From Candidatus Enterococcus huntleyi (GTDB lineage Bacteria; Bacillota; Bacilli; Lactobacillales; Enterococcaceae): DNA of 64,000 nt. The notes below the pieces were generated by a model. The model made no database searches, was not told the DNA's origin, and saw only the letters and a program-made list of their open reading frames with translations. Each line of letters begins with the position of its first letter. The stretch's first letter is position 1. Where the stretch lies: contig NZ_MAEJ01000028.1 in NCBI RefSeq assembly GCF_009933175.1, forward strand, positions 1-64,000. The letters are read 5' to 3'. A program made the position numbers and the translations under genes. Positions 57,356 to 64,000 of this stretch are shown piece by piece.

Positions 57356-58242
57356 ATCTGCAACAGCTAAAATATGTCGTGGCAGTCGCCAATAACGGCA
57401 GTTTCAGAGAAGCCGCAAAAAAAATGTTCATCACGCAACCCAGTCTGTCTAATGGTATCAAAGAGTTGGAGCAGGAGATTGGTCTGACGTTGTTTACGCG
57501 AACCAATAAAGGGGCCTATCTGACTGAAGAGGGGAAAGACTTTTTAGAACACGCTGAAAAAATTCTGTCTCAAATGGAGCATTTAGAAACACGCTACCAA
57601 AAATCTGAACAAAAAGAACGTTTTTCTGTTGCCGCGCAACATTATGATTTCTTAGGTCCGATTGTTGCCAAATTGATGAAAGAATTTCAGCCACAATACA
57701 AACAATTTCGAATTTTTGAGACGACTACCGCAAAGGTCATTGAAGAAGTTCAACAATTCGCAAGTGACATTGGCTTGTTGTATCTTAACGAACACAATCA
57801 AGCCAGTATTTATCGTTATCTCGAGCAGGCAGACTTAGATTATGAAATTCTAGGCAGCTTTCAAACACATATTTTCTTGGGTCCACAGCATCCCTTAGCG
57901 AATAAAGAGGGGATTCAGCTCAATGAATTAGCCGACTATCCGCAAGTGCGCTTTACCCAAGATGGGCAAAATTTTGCCTATTTCTATGAAGATCTCATCG
58001 AAATTCCTGAACAAGAAACGGTCTTTTACACTAGCGACCGTGGTACCTTGCTCAATTTATTATTGGAAACTGAAGCCTATGCTTCAGGCTCTGGGATTGT
58101 TGTTGGCGGCAGTCGTGAACAGGTTCGTTTAATTCCTTTAATCGATGCACCAAAAAATAAATTCTGTCTGATTTATCCCAAAAGAAAAAAACGAACACCG
58201 ATTGTTGAAACTTTTGTGAAAGAAGTGAAGGGGCTATTATAA
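57352..58242 (+). CDS. LysR-family transcriptional regulator
   Basis: The 296-residue protein has the LysR helix-turn-helix (MNLQQLKYVVAVANNGSFREAAKKMFITQPSLSNGIKELE, in parts) and a C-terminal effector domain (about 90-295). It is translationally coupled to the carbonic anhydrase, so it may control that gene or CO2-related genes; LysR regulators of the CynR/CbbR kind often respond to carbon metabolites. The effector is unknown. A terminator follows. Confidence 0.92.
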   Translation: MNLQQLKYVVAVANNGSFREAAKKMFITQPSLSNGIKELEQEIGLTLFTRTNKGAYLTEEGKDFLEHAEKILSQMEHLETRYQKSEQKERFSVAAQHYDFLGPIVAKLMKEFQPQYKQFRIFETTTAKVIEEVQQFASDIGLLYLNEHNQASIYRYLEQADLDYEILGSFQTHIFLGPQHPLANKEGIQLNELADYPQVRFTQDGQNFAYFYEDLIEIPEQETVFYTSDRGTLLNLLLETEAYASGSGIVVGGSREQVRLIPLIDAPKNKFCLIYPKRKKRTPIVETFVKEVKGLL

Positions 58243-58318
58243 GCAGTAGTTTTCACTTATTAGATCATATGAGAAACTTGGTAAGTGAAGATTAATCTAA
58301 AGAGAAATCGATTAAAAT

Positions 58319-58368
58319 AAACCAAAATCGGCTGAGATTGACTTGTCATTCAGCGGATTTTGGTTTAT
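58319..58368. terminator. Terminator after the LysR gene (bidirectional)
   Basis: AAACCAAAATC (58319-58329) pairs with GATTTTGGTTT (58356-58366), with inner GCTGA/TCAGC. A T-rich tail occurs on both strands. Confidence 0.85.
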
Positions 58369-58408
58369 TTATATTGTCCTATAAAGTTTGTCACAGTTTC
58401 TAATAAAC

Positions 58409-59264
58409 TTAGTTAATTTTATGCAAAACACTTGTTTCAATAGCTACTAGATTCTCTGCTTCTTCTTCATAACCAAGTAACCTTAAAGTCTCAATAGCGA
58501 TTGATCCATCAAATTCAAAATTTCCGATAGCCGACTGATACAACCGCATAAAAAATTTCCAATAGATTCTTCCTTTTAGATAATCAGAATCAGTTGTTTC
58601 ATCGTACAAAATAGGCAATAATTCCAACACTCTTTCATAATTTGCTTCATCAAATTCTAGTATGATTGAGTTTGCCAGAAATTTTATTAACGTATGCTGA
58701 TATTTGGGCAACCCTTTGAACTTTCTGAATTGCCTAATCACATCATTGTATTGGAAATTCCGATAATCCGCGTCAAAAAATCCTAAACAGTTAGTATAAG
58801 CAGCTAGCTCAAAGTAGCCCCAATCCTCGATAGTACTTAGGTAGTCCACAATTATTTCGATTTCTTTCTTAGTCACCTTATCAAGAGTAATCTCTGGCAA
58901 TCTTTCAGCTACAGCCTTTGTTTGGATAATTAAATATAAAATAAACAATTCATGATTTTTTTTGGTACTCGTTCTGAAGATTTTCTAAATATCCCTTAGC
59001 CTTGGAAGCAGAGACCATTGATTTGCTAAAGCTTTCTCTTAAAAAATCTTTCTTAGTGGGTTGATAATTATGAAATTCTGCGTAATATTCATCCATCCGC
59101 ACATTCATCCGATCTAGAAACAGCCATAATGTATCGATGTCAACTTTTGAACTTGAATTTTCAAATCGTTGTAAGGTACTTACAGAATGGATTCCTTTAG
59201 CTAGACTCTCTCGACTAATTTTTCTATCTGTCCTTAGCTTTTTAATTAATTTACCATGCTCCAT
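58409..59264 (-). pseudogene. Rgg-type regulator split by a frameshift in an A8 tract
   Basis: Two minus-strand frames together make one Rgg-like protein. The first (58950-59264) has an HTH (LIKKLRTDRKISRESLAKGI and STLQRFENSSSKVD). The second (58409-58948) is a helical repeat domain (about 180 aa). They are joined at a run of eight A on the minus strand (T8 on the plus strand, 58956-58963). Removing one A gives a continuous EYQKNHELFILYLIIQTK. The total, about 285 residues, fits the Rgg family. It may be a phase-variable gene, a true pseudogene or a sequencing error. It is divergent from an ABC transporter. Confidence 0.8.
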
Positions 59265-59518
59265 CTGTATTCCCCCAACTTTCTACCTATTTTTGACTTA
59301 TTTCCGTACAAATAGCGAGTAACTAGTATGATATACCTACTTTAAACGGAATATTTGGTAAAATTGTAATCCTAATTTTGAGTCTATTGAACTGATTGTC
59401 CACTTGCTCAATCATCTTGATTCTATACTATTTATTTGTCTATTGTCACCACATAACTCGACAATCATTCACGTAAAGTACAATTTTAATTTATCTAGCC
59501 AATAGAGGGGGAGAGCCA
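59265..59518. other. Rgg-ABC divergent intergenic region
   Basis: 254 bp between the Rgg start and the ABC permease. I looked for a short hydrophobic peptide gene, the usual Rgg partner. Only weak frames without ribosome binding sites were found (19 codons at 59256+, 30 codons on the minus strand). Promoters are not clear. Confidence 0.5.
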
Positions 59519-60193
59519 TTGACTGCAGTTGCCACTGAAGAGCTAAGACGGATGTTAAGAAGTCCAAAAGCGATTGTCATAATCCTAATATTTACCTTAT
59601 TCAGCTACGGTATGTCTTCACATATAACAGCTATTGCCGGAAGGGGCGATAGCGCAATGACAGCCAATTATTCCAGTCTCAGATTGCTCGTGTTCGTCTT
59701 TGGCTACTTATTTGTCTCCGTCGTTTCACACAATTGTATTAACGAAGAAATAGAATCTGGTTCTATAAAATTTATTCTTTCTAAAATAAATAGGCAGCAA
59801 TTCGTTTTAGGGAAATTTGTTGGCATTACTCTTTTTTGGCTGATTTGCATAGGAATAAGTTTCATTACGCTTTCTGTATTGGCTTTACAATTTCATTTCT
59901 CTTTATTACTTACGCTAATGAGTGTGATTATCTTTTATATTTCCTTATGCATTTTCATTTCTGTAGTAATCACTAAGACATCTCTGACTAATTTCTTAGG
60001 GTTAATTATCGGCATCGCTTTGCCTATTATCGGTCTTTGGTGCACGTTTTCAACTAAGTGGTATAGCATTTTTAAATATCTCTTCCCGTACGAATATATC
60101 GTAAGTGGTGGAATTTTTATTGTCATACCACTACTCTTATCAGGAGTTTTCTTAGGCTTTTCTATAAAACTATTTAAGAGAAATGAGGTATAG
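59519..60193 (+). CDS. ABC-2 type transporter permease
   Basis: A 224-residue integral membrane protein with six hydrophobic segments and the ABC-2 layout. The cytoplasmic loop has NEEIESGSIKFILSKINRQQFVLGKFVG, as in bacteriocin-immunity/antibiotic-resistance exporters (seen in parts: EEIESGSIKF, GKFVGITLF). The start is TTG 59519 after AGAGGGGGAGAG. It is followed directly by its ATPase and is divergent from the Rgg regulator, which suggests peptide or stress-linked export. The substrate is unknown. Confidence 0.88.
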   Translation: MTAVATEELRRMLRSPKAIVIILIFTLFSYGMSSHITAIAGRGDSAMTANYSSLRLLVFVFGYLFVSVVSHNCINEEIESGSIKFILSKINRQQFVLGKFVGITLFWLICIGISFITLSVLALQFHFSLLLTLMSVIIFYISLCIFISVVITKTSLTNFLGLIIGIALPIIGLWCTFSTKWYSIFKYLFPYEYIVSGGIFIVIPLLLSGVFLGFSIKLFKRNEV

Positions 60194-60195
60194 AA

Positions 60196-61086
60196 TTGTT
60201 AACGATTGAACGTCTGACAAAGAAGTTTGGCTCCCATGTAGTGTTAAATGAGATAGATATGTCTATCGAAAAGAATGATTTTTATGGGCTAGTAGGGAAG
60301 AATGGCGCTGGAAAAACTACCCTTATCAATCTGATTGCTGGGATCAATCAGCCAGATGAGGGGAAGATTTTATTCAATCATCAACCACTTTCATCCGAAT
60401 ATAAGGACTTAATTGGTTTAATGCCTGACTCAGAAGGACTACCTAAAAATAGTAATGGCTATGATTTCTTAAACTACATGGGAAAGCTAAAAAAGGTCAA
60501 TCTGTCCCAGTCTGAAATTAAGCAACTGCTTAATAATGTATGTCTTGATGTCTCTAAGCACCTATCAATAAAAAAATACTCATTTGGGATGAAGAAAAAA
60601 TTGGCGATTGCTCAAGCCTTAATCGGCGAGCCTCAGATTATTATTCTAGATGAACCTACTTCTGGTGTTGATCCTGAATCAGCCATTCATCTACGAAGAT
60701 TGTTCACTGACCTGCATAATGCAGGCAAAACAATTCTGCTTACTTCCCATAACTTGGAGGAAGTCGAAAAAATGTGTAATAAGCTATCCTTCATAGAAAA
60801 TGGTCACTTATCAGTTTCAGGAGAAATAGCTACCCTCATAAAGAATAATCAATCCAGCATCCAATTAATTATCACCTTCGAAACAGCCTATACACATGAT
60901 GAATTACTTGGTAAAACCAAAAATTTACCTTTTACATTTGATCTAGAGTACCGGAATAATAGAATGATTATCGACTGTTCTACACTAGCTATTAATCAGA
61001 TTCTCTCTTTACTCTTACAGCTCGAGGATTTCAAAATCGTCGAGCTAGCAACAGAAAAAAATAATTTAGAACAAATCCTATTTTAA
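60196..61086 (+). CDS. ABC transporter ATP-binding protein (export type)
   Basis: The 296-residue protein has Walker A GKNGAGKTT, signature YSFGMKKKLAIAQAL, Walker B QIIILDEPTSGVDPES and the H-switch TSHNLEE. A C-terminal extension of about 75 residues follows, as in the CcmA/BcrA type. The start is TTG 60196 after AAATGAGG, two bases after the permease stop. It works with the upstream permease. Confidence 0.93.
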   Translation: MLTIERLTKKFGSHVVLNEIDMSIEKNDFYGLVGKNGAGKTTLINLIAGINQPDEGKILFNHQPLSSEYKDLIGLMPDSEGLPKNSNGYDFLNYMGKLKKVNLSQSEIKQLLNNVCLDVSKHLSIKKYSFGMKKKLAIAQALIGEPQIIILDEPTSGVDPESAIHLRRLFTDLHNAGKTILLTSHNLEEVEKMCNKLSFIENGHLSVSGEIATLIKNNQSSIQLIITFETAYTHDELLGKTKNLPFTFDLEYRNNRMIIDCSTLAINQILSLLLQLEDFKIVELATEKNNLEQILF

Positions 61087-61214
61087 GGAACTAAAAAATT
61101 ATTAGTTATTCTCACCTAGTATCAAAAAGTAGCCTGATTTTACATACTTAAATCTGTTATTTAAACTGGCATAAGTACGAAAAAATGTGCGGAAACTTGC
61201 TGCTTTTTATAGAC

Positions 61215-61350
61215 TTGTGGCTAGTTGCGCATCATTTAGAGAGAAAAGCGAGGTGAAAAAGCTGGTTTTGATGGAAAAACCCACTAGGTAAAGGATTCTT
61301 GTTTTTTTAAACTCTGTCTAATTGAGTGAAAACACCGCAACTAGCCACAA
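61215..61350. repeat. Inverted-terminal-repeat element, copy D
   Basis: The 136-bp element has perfect 15-bp arms, TTGTGGCTAGTTGCG and CGCAACTAGCCACAA. The core GTGAAAAAGCTGGTTTTGAT...CCACTAGGTAAAGGATTCTTG aligns with copies A-C at the other end of the window. The arms differ from those of A/B and C. Confidence 0.8.
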
Positions 61351-61429
61351 CTTTGAATAAAGCACTAAAGACTGTGATTTCCAGCTACATATGAACTTAA
61401 CTTTAGATGTTTTCTAAAAAATACACTGT

Positions 61430-61480
61430 AAGAATCCCATGGTGTAGCGGTTTATATTTCTGCTAGACATCAGCGCGAGC
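61430..61480 (-). repeat. Core fragment of the same element, inverted (copy F)
   Basis: AAGAATCCCATGGTGTAGCG and the following bases resemble the reverse complement of the element core (AAGAATCCnTTAnCTAGTGG). No arms were identified. It is a decayed fragment. Confidence 0.45.
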
Positions 61481-61516
61481 ATTTTTATGAGTGATAACTG
61501 ACCACTTTTCCATAAC

Positions 61517-61610
61517 TTGTGGCTAGTTGCGTTTTTTGTGAAACAAAATACACAACAGGTCGGCAATTTTTAAGAAAAAACGACTGGTCAACAGATTAAT
61601 CCGTTCCGCT
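61517..61610. repeat. Element copy E without right arm
   Basis: It starts with the same 15-bp arm as copy D (TTGTGGCTAGTTGCG, 61517-61531). A diverged core (TTTTTAAGAAAAAACGACTG, then GATTAATC) follows. The matching right arm is absent. Confidence 0.55.
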
Positions 61611-61682
61611 TATCAAGTTTCCAGATAGTGGAACAGTATACGTACGATATAGAAGAACTAGAACCGTTCGCTTACAATAACG

Positions 61683-61734
61683 AAAAAAAGTAGCTGATAC
61701 CCGTTTTTTCAGGGTACAGCTACTTTTTGTTTTG
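61683..61734. terminator. rqcH terminator (bidirectional)
   Basis: AAAAAAAGTAGCTG plus ATACCC pairs with GGGTACAGCTACTTTTT with one mismatch, with T-runs on both strands. The ABC operon may use it from the other side. Confidence 0.88.
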
Positions 61735-61735
61735 C

Positions 61736-63442
61736 TTATTTTTCTCTCAACGATTCCACAACTGTTTCTTCTGGTGTCACAAAGACTGTTTTTTGATTCT
61801 CATAAATCACATAGCCAGGTTTTGCACCGTTTGGTTTTTTGATGTGTTTGACTTGAACAACATCGACAGGGACCTGAGCTGAATGTCTGAATTTTGAGTA
61901 GAAGGCAGCGAGCTCAGCGGCTTCCATAATTGTTTCATCTGACGGTTGGTCACTTTTTATAATGACATGTGAGCCGGGAATATCCTTGGCATGCAACCAG
62001 TGATCCGTTTTTCTAGCTGTTTTTAATGTCAATTGATCATTTTGTAAATTGTTTTTTCCGACAAGTATTTGCGTGCCATCAGAAGAGAGGAAGCGTTCGG
62101 GTTGTGATTTTTTCTCTTGTTTTTGCTTCTTGGTTTTTCTTTTTCGGATGTATCCTTGTTCAGTTAATTCCTCTTTAATGACTGATAAATCCATTGGTCC
62201 GGCAATTTCTAGCTGGGCGAGCACAGATTCTAAATAGGCAATTTCTTCCTTTGTTTCTTGAATTTGCTTGCCGATTAACTTGACAGCATTCTTCAATTTT
62301 TGATATTTTTGGAAATATTTCTGAGCGTTTTGGTTAGGAGTCAACGCTGGATTTAGCTTAATAATAATTGGTTGGTTTTCTTCATAATAGTTTTCCAGCT
62401 CAACTTTTTCGGCTCCTCTAGGCACTTGTGTCATAAAGGTCGTCAAGAGTTCGCCTTCACGACGAAATTCTTCGGCGTTTTCTGAATCGGCTAAGGTCTT
62501 TTCGCGTTTCTTCAGTTTAGACTGATTGCGTTTTAACTCATTTTCCATTTTTCTCAGCAGCTCGCCACCTTGCTGCTTAACCCGGTCTTTTTCCGCTTTA
62601 TCGCCGTAATAGGCATCCAATAGCTGACTGAGCGTCTCATAGTGGGTGAGGGCTGCCCCTGTTTGTGTTTTCAAACTTTCATATTCAAATGGCGTAAAGA
62701 GTTCTTTTTGTCCCAGTACCGTTAAGGTCGGTTTGACCTGTTGACTTGCTGCAATAAATTCTGCCCAGACAGCCATTTTTTCATTTGGTCGCTCTTTCAG
62801 TCGATAGGCCAATTCATCGGCCGTATCACGACCCAGTCCTTGAAATTGTTGCTGCAAGTAACTTCCAGACAACTCATCGGCTTGCGATAGGATATGGAAG
62901 ACTTGCTCTTTGTCAGCTTCAAAAGGATTCTTTTGCGTTTGTAGCGGCGGTGCAATGTACTCAACACCAGGGAGGATGGAGCGATAGGTATTTTGCGAAC
63001 TACCAATATGTTTTATCGCATCAAGAATTTTCCCAGTTTCTTTATTCAATAAGATAATCGTACTATGGCGACCCATTAACTCAACCACCAACACGATATC
63101 TTGTAAATCACCTAGCTCGTTGCGTTTACTGAAGGAAAAATGAATCACACGATCATTTTCCACTTGATGAATCGATTCAAGGATTGCGCCTTCTAAATGC
63201 TTTCTCAGCATCATCACAAAATTAGGGGGTGTATCAGGATTTCCATAAGCAATCTCGGTTAATTGGACCCGGGCATAACTAGGGTGTGCCGATAATAGCA
63301 GACGCTGATTTTTGCCTCGTGCTCGGATAACTAAAACAACCTCGTTTTCATAAGGTTGGTGAATTTTTGATAGACGACCAGATAATAATTGCGTTTGTAG
63401 CTCTTGAACCATTGCATGTGTAAAAATACCATCAAAGGACAT
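61736..63442 (-). CDS. rqcH: RqcH (FbpA/NEMF family) ribosome quality control factor
   Basis: Binds obstructed 50S subunits and directs alanine tailing of stalled peptides; it was earlier annotated as fibronectin-binding protein FbpA. The 568-residue protein has the NFACT-N domain (MSFDGIFTHAMVQELQTQL, FVMMLRKHLEGA), coiled-coil middle helices (about 295-440), and the NFACT-R domain near the C-terminus (ILVGKNNLQNDQLTLKTA, DHWLHAKDIPGSHVII). I choose ATG 63440-63442, six bases after GAGGGA on the minus strand. It is monocistronic. Confidence 0.95.
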   Translation of the reverse strand: MSFDGIFTHAMVQELQTQLLSGRLSKIHQPYENEVVLVIRARGKNQRLLLSAHPSYARVQLTEIAYGNPDTPPNFVMMLRKHLEGAILESIHQVENDRVIHFSFSKRNELGDLQDIVLVVELMGRHSTIILLNKETGKILDAIKHIGSSQNTYRSILPGVEYIAPPLQTQKNPFEADKEQVFHILSQADELSGSYLQQQFQGLGRDTADELAYRLKERPNEKMAVWAEFIAASQQVKPTLTVLGQKELFTPFEYESLKTQTGAALTHYETLSQLLDAYYGDKAEKDRVKQQGGELLRKMENELKRNQSKLKKREKTLADSENAEEFRREGELLTTFMTQVPRGAEKVELENYYEENQPIIIKLNPALTPNQNAQKYFQKYQKLKNAVKLIGKQIQETKEEIAYLESVLAQLEIAGPMDLSVIKEELTEQGYIRKRKTKKQKQEKKSQPERFLSSDGTQILVGKNNLQNDQLTLKTARKTDHWLHAKDIPGSHVIIKSDQPSDETIMEAAELAAFYSKFRHSAQVPVDVVQVKHIKKPNGAKPGYVIYENQKTVFVTPEETVVESLREK

Positions 63443-63674
63443 CAATATCCCTCATTTCTTTTCTAGAATATCTCTATTATAACGAATAATGTTGAGAACA
63501 CCAATCTTGATTGCTTTTCTTTTCGAATAATGAGGCGGCTCTTTCTATCTATAGAAGCCAGTGTGTATTAAAATAATCCTACAAAATAAATAGGGTAGAT
63601 TAAATGGTTCACCGAATAAATTTTTTCTTCAGATTTTATTTGAGTAAAGGATAGTTATTTTTTCCTATAAAAGG

Positions 63675-63680
63675 TATAAT
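63675..63680 (+). promoter_or_regulatory. -10 box of the last gene
   Basis: TATAAT lies 28 bp before ATG 63709; the -35 region is weak. Confidence 0.4.
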
Positions 63681-63708
63681 GGATAGAGAAAATTTAGGAG
63701 GCTGTTGC

Positions 63709-64000
63709 ATGGAAAAATGGTTTAATAAACTAAAAAATAAATTGGTAGACAGTTGGTACGATTTCGTCGATTTAGCTAGCGTCAATCAAAAACGTAGTTT
63801 CCTCTATGCCGGCTCTTTACTCGCTTTTGTTACAATAGCTACACTTGTGATGATCCTGATTCAGCCAAATATTCGTAGACAAGAAATTGAAAACTTGGTT
63901 TATCCCGATATTCAATCAAATAAGGTCAAATTCTTTGATGAGGGAGATCCTGATAAAGTCATTAAGGAAAGTAAGGCTATTTCTGTTATGTATGGCAAGC
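63709..64000 (+). CDS. N-terminal part of a membrane-anchored protein (runs off the window)
   Basis: The first 97 residues are visible. They comprise a charged cytoplasmic N-terminus (MEKWFNKLKNKLVDSW), one membrane helix (about 36-53, GSLLAFVTIATLVMILI) and the start of an extracellular domain (KVKFFDEGDPDKVIKESKAISVMYGK). TAGGAGG precedes ATG 63709. The beginning of the outside domain could fit a thioredoxin-like or redox protein, but no active site is within the window, so I do not name it. Confidence 0.8.
   Translation, partial: MEKWFNKLKNKLVDSWYDFVDLASVNQKRSFLYAGSLLAFVTIATLVMILIQPNIRRQEIENLVYPDIQSNKVKFFDEGDPDKVIKESKAISVMYGK

Larger units (their letters stand above)
61087..61682. other. 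Repeat-rich region between the ABC genes and rqcH
   Basis: No gene. It contains one complete inverted-terminal-repeat element (61215-61350), an inverted core fragment (about 61430-61480) and a copy lacking its right arm (61517-61610). Confidence 0.75.

Noticed and set aside
59256-59315. 19-codon frame on the plus strand as an Rgg peptide gene
   Set aside because: It overlaps the Rgg start, has no ribosome binding site and is not typical of short hydrophobic peptides.
59308-59420. 30-codon minus-strand frame upstream of the Rgg gene
   Set aside because: No ribosome binding site and not hydrophobic; on the same strand as Rgg and without a separate promoter.

Overview
The window looks like a chromosomal segment of a low-GC lactic acid bacterium of the Enterococcaceae (Enterococcus or a close relative). 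The reasons are an H2O-forming NADH oxidase of the well-known enterococcal type, an EfaCBA-type metal transporter with an EfaR/MntR-like operator, an EbsA-family protein, Gram-positive LexA, PyrR, PerR and GpsB, a type B RNase P RNA, and the lspA-rluD-pyrR-pyrP-pyrB-pyrC-carA-carB-pyrK-pyrD-pyrF-pyrE order. No tRNA, rRNA, CRISPR array, prophage or complete insertion sequence was seen.

Layout. 0-3.4 kb: SOS and central metabolism (lexA divergent from a DUF896 gene, then transketolase). 3.4-7.3 kb: accessory. It holds a small membrane protein, an RpiR-type regulator, 1.3 kb of non-coding DNA with three copies of an inverted-terminal-repeat element, and a secreted GH73-LysM wall hydrolase. 7.5-15.8 kb: metal transport, cysteine synthase, PerR, NADH oxidase, a YczE-type membrane protein, DnaD and endonuclease III. 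15.8-24.4 kb: the cell-envelope and DNA-repair block (pbp1A-recU divergent from ypsA-gpsB), rnpB, an rRNA methyltransferase, an M32 carboxypeptidase, a GNAT enzyme and an HD phosphohydrolase. 24.5-36.4 kb: small hypotheticals, three GNATs in total for the window, CshB helicase, an FGE-like protein, a T-box controlled alaS, an ECF S-component, a CDF transporter, RNase H-like, EbsA and cold-shock genes. 36.5-42 kb: fhs, followed by an AT-rich accessory cassette (Xre regulator, LysM/MucBP surface protein, lipoprotein) bracketed by two related terminator sequences. 42-58.3 kb: a membrane protein/HEPN-CBS pair, lspA, rluD, and the full UMP biosynthesis operon under PyrR attenuation, followed by an alpha-carbonic anhydrase and a LysR regulator. 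58.4-61.7 kb: accessory, with a frameshifted Rgg-type regulator, an ABC exporter and more copies of the repeat element. 61.7-64 kb: rqcH/fbpA and the start of a membrane-anchored protein.

How the genes work together. The pyr operon carries all steps from bicarbonate and glutamine to UMP, plus a uracil permease; the neighbouring carbonic anhydrase could supply bicarbonate to CarAB (inference). lexA and the DUF896 gene share one SOS operator. The efaCBA operator overlaps its own -10 box. The Xre/LysM intergenic region carries divergent promoters with a palindrome over one -35 box.

The most unusual signal is a family of roughly 130-140 bp intergenic elements (5252-5391, 5554-5692, 5976-6104, 61215-61350, with partial copies near 61430 and 61517). 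They share a core, but their terminal arms differ from copy to copy while each pair of arms stays self-complementary. This is the pattern expected of a structured RNA or a hairpin-ended mobile repeat. Second in interest are a HEPN-CBS fusion with an intact RNxxxH motif, two places where an accessory cassette is bracketed by copies of a core gene's terminator, and a poly-A tract frameshift that splits an Rgg regulator.
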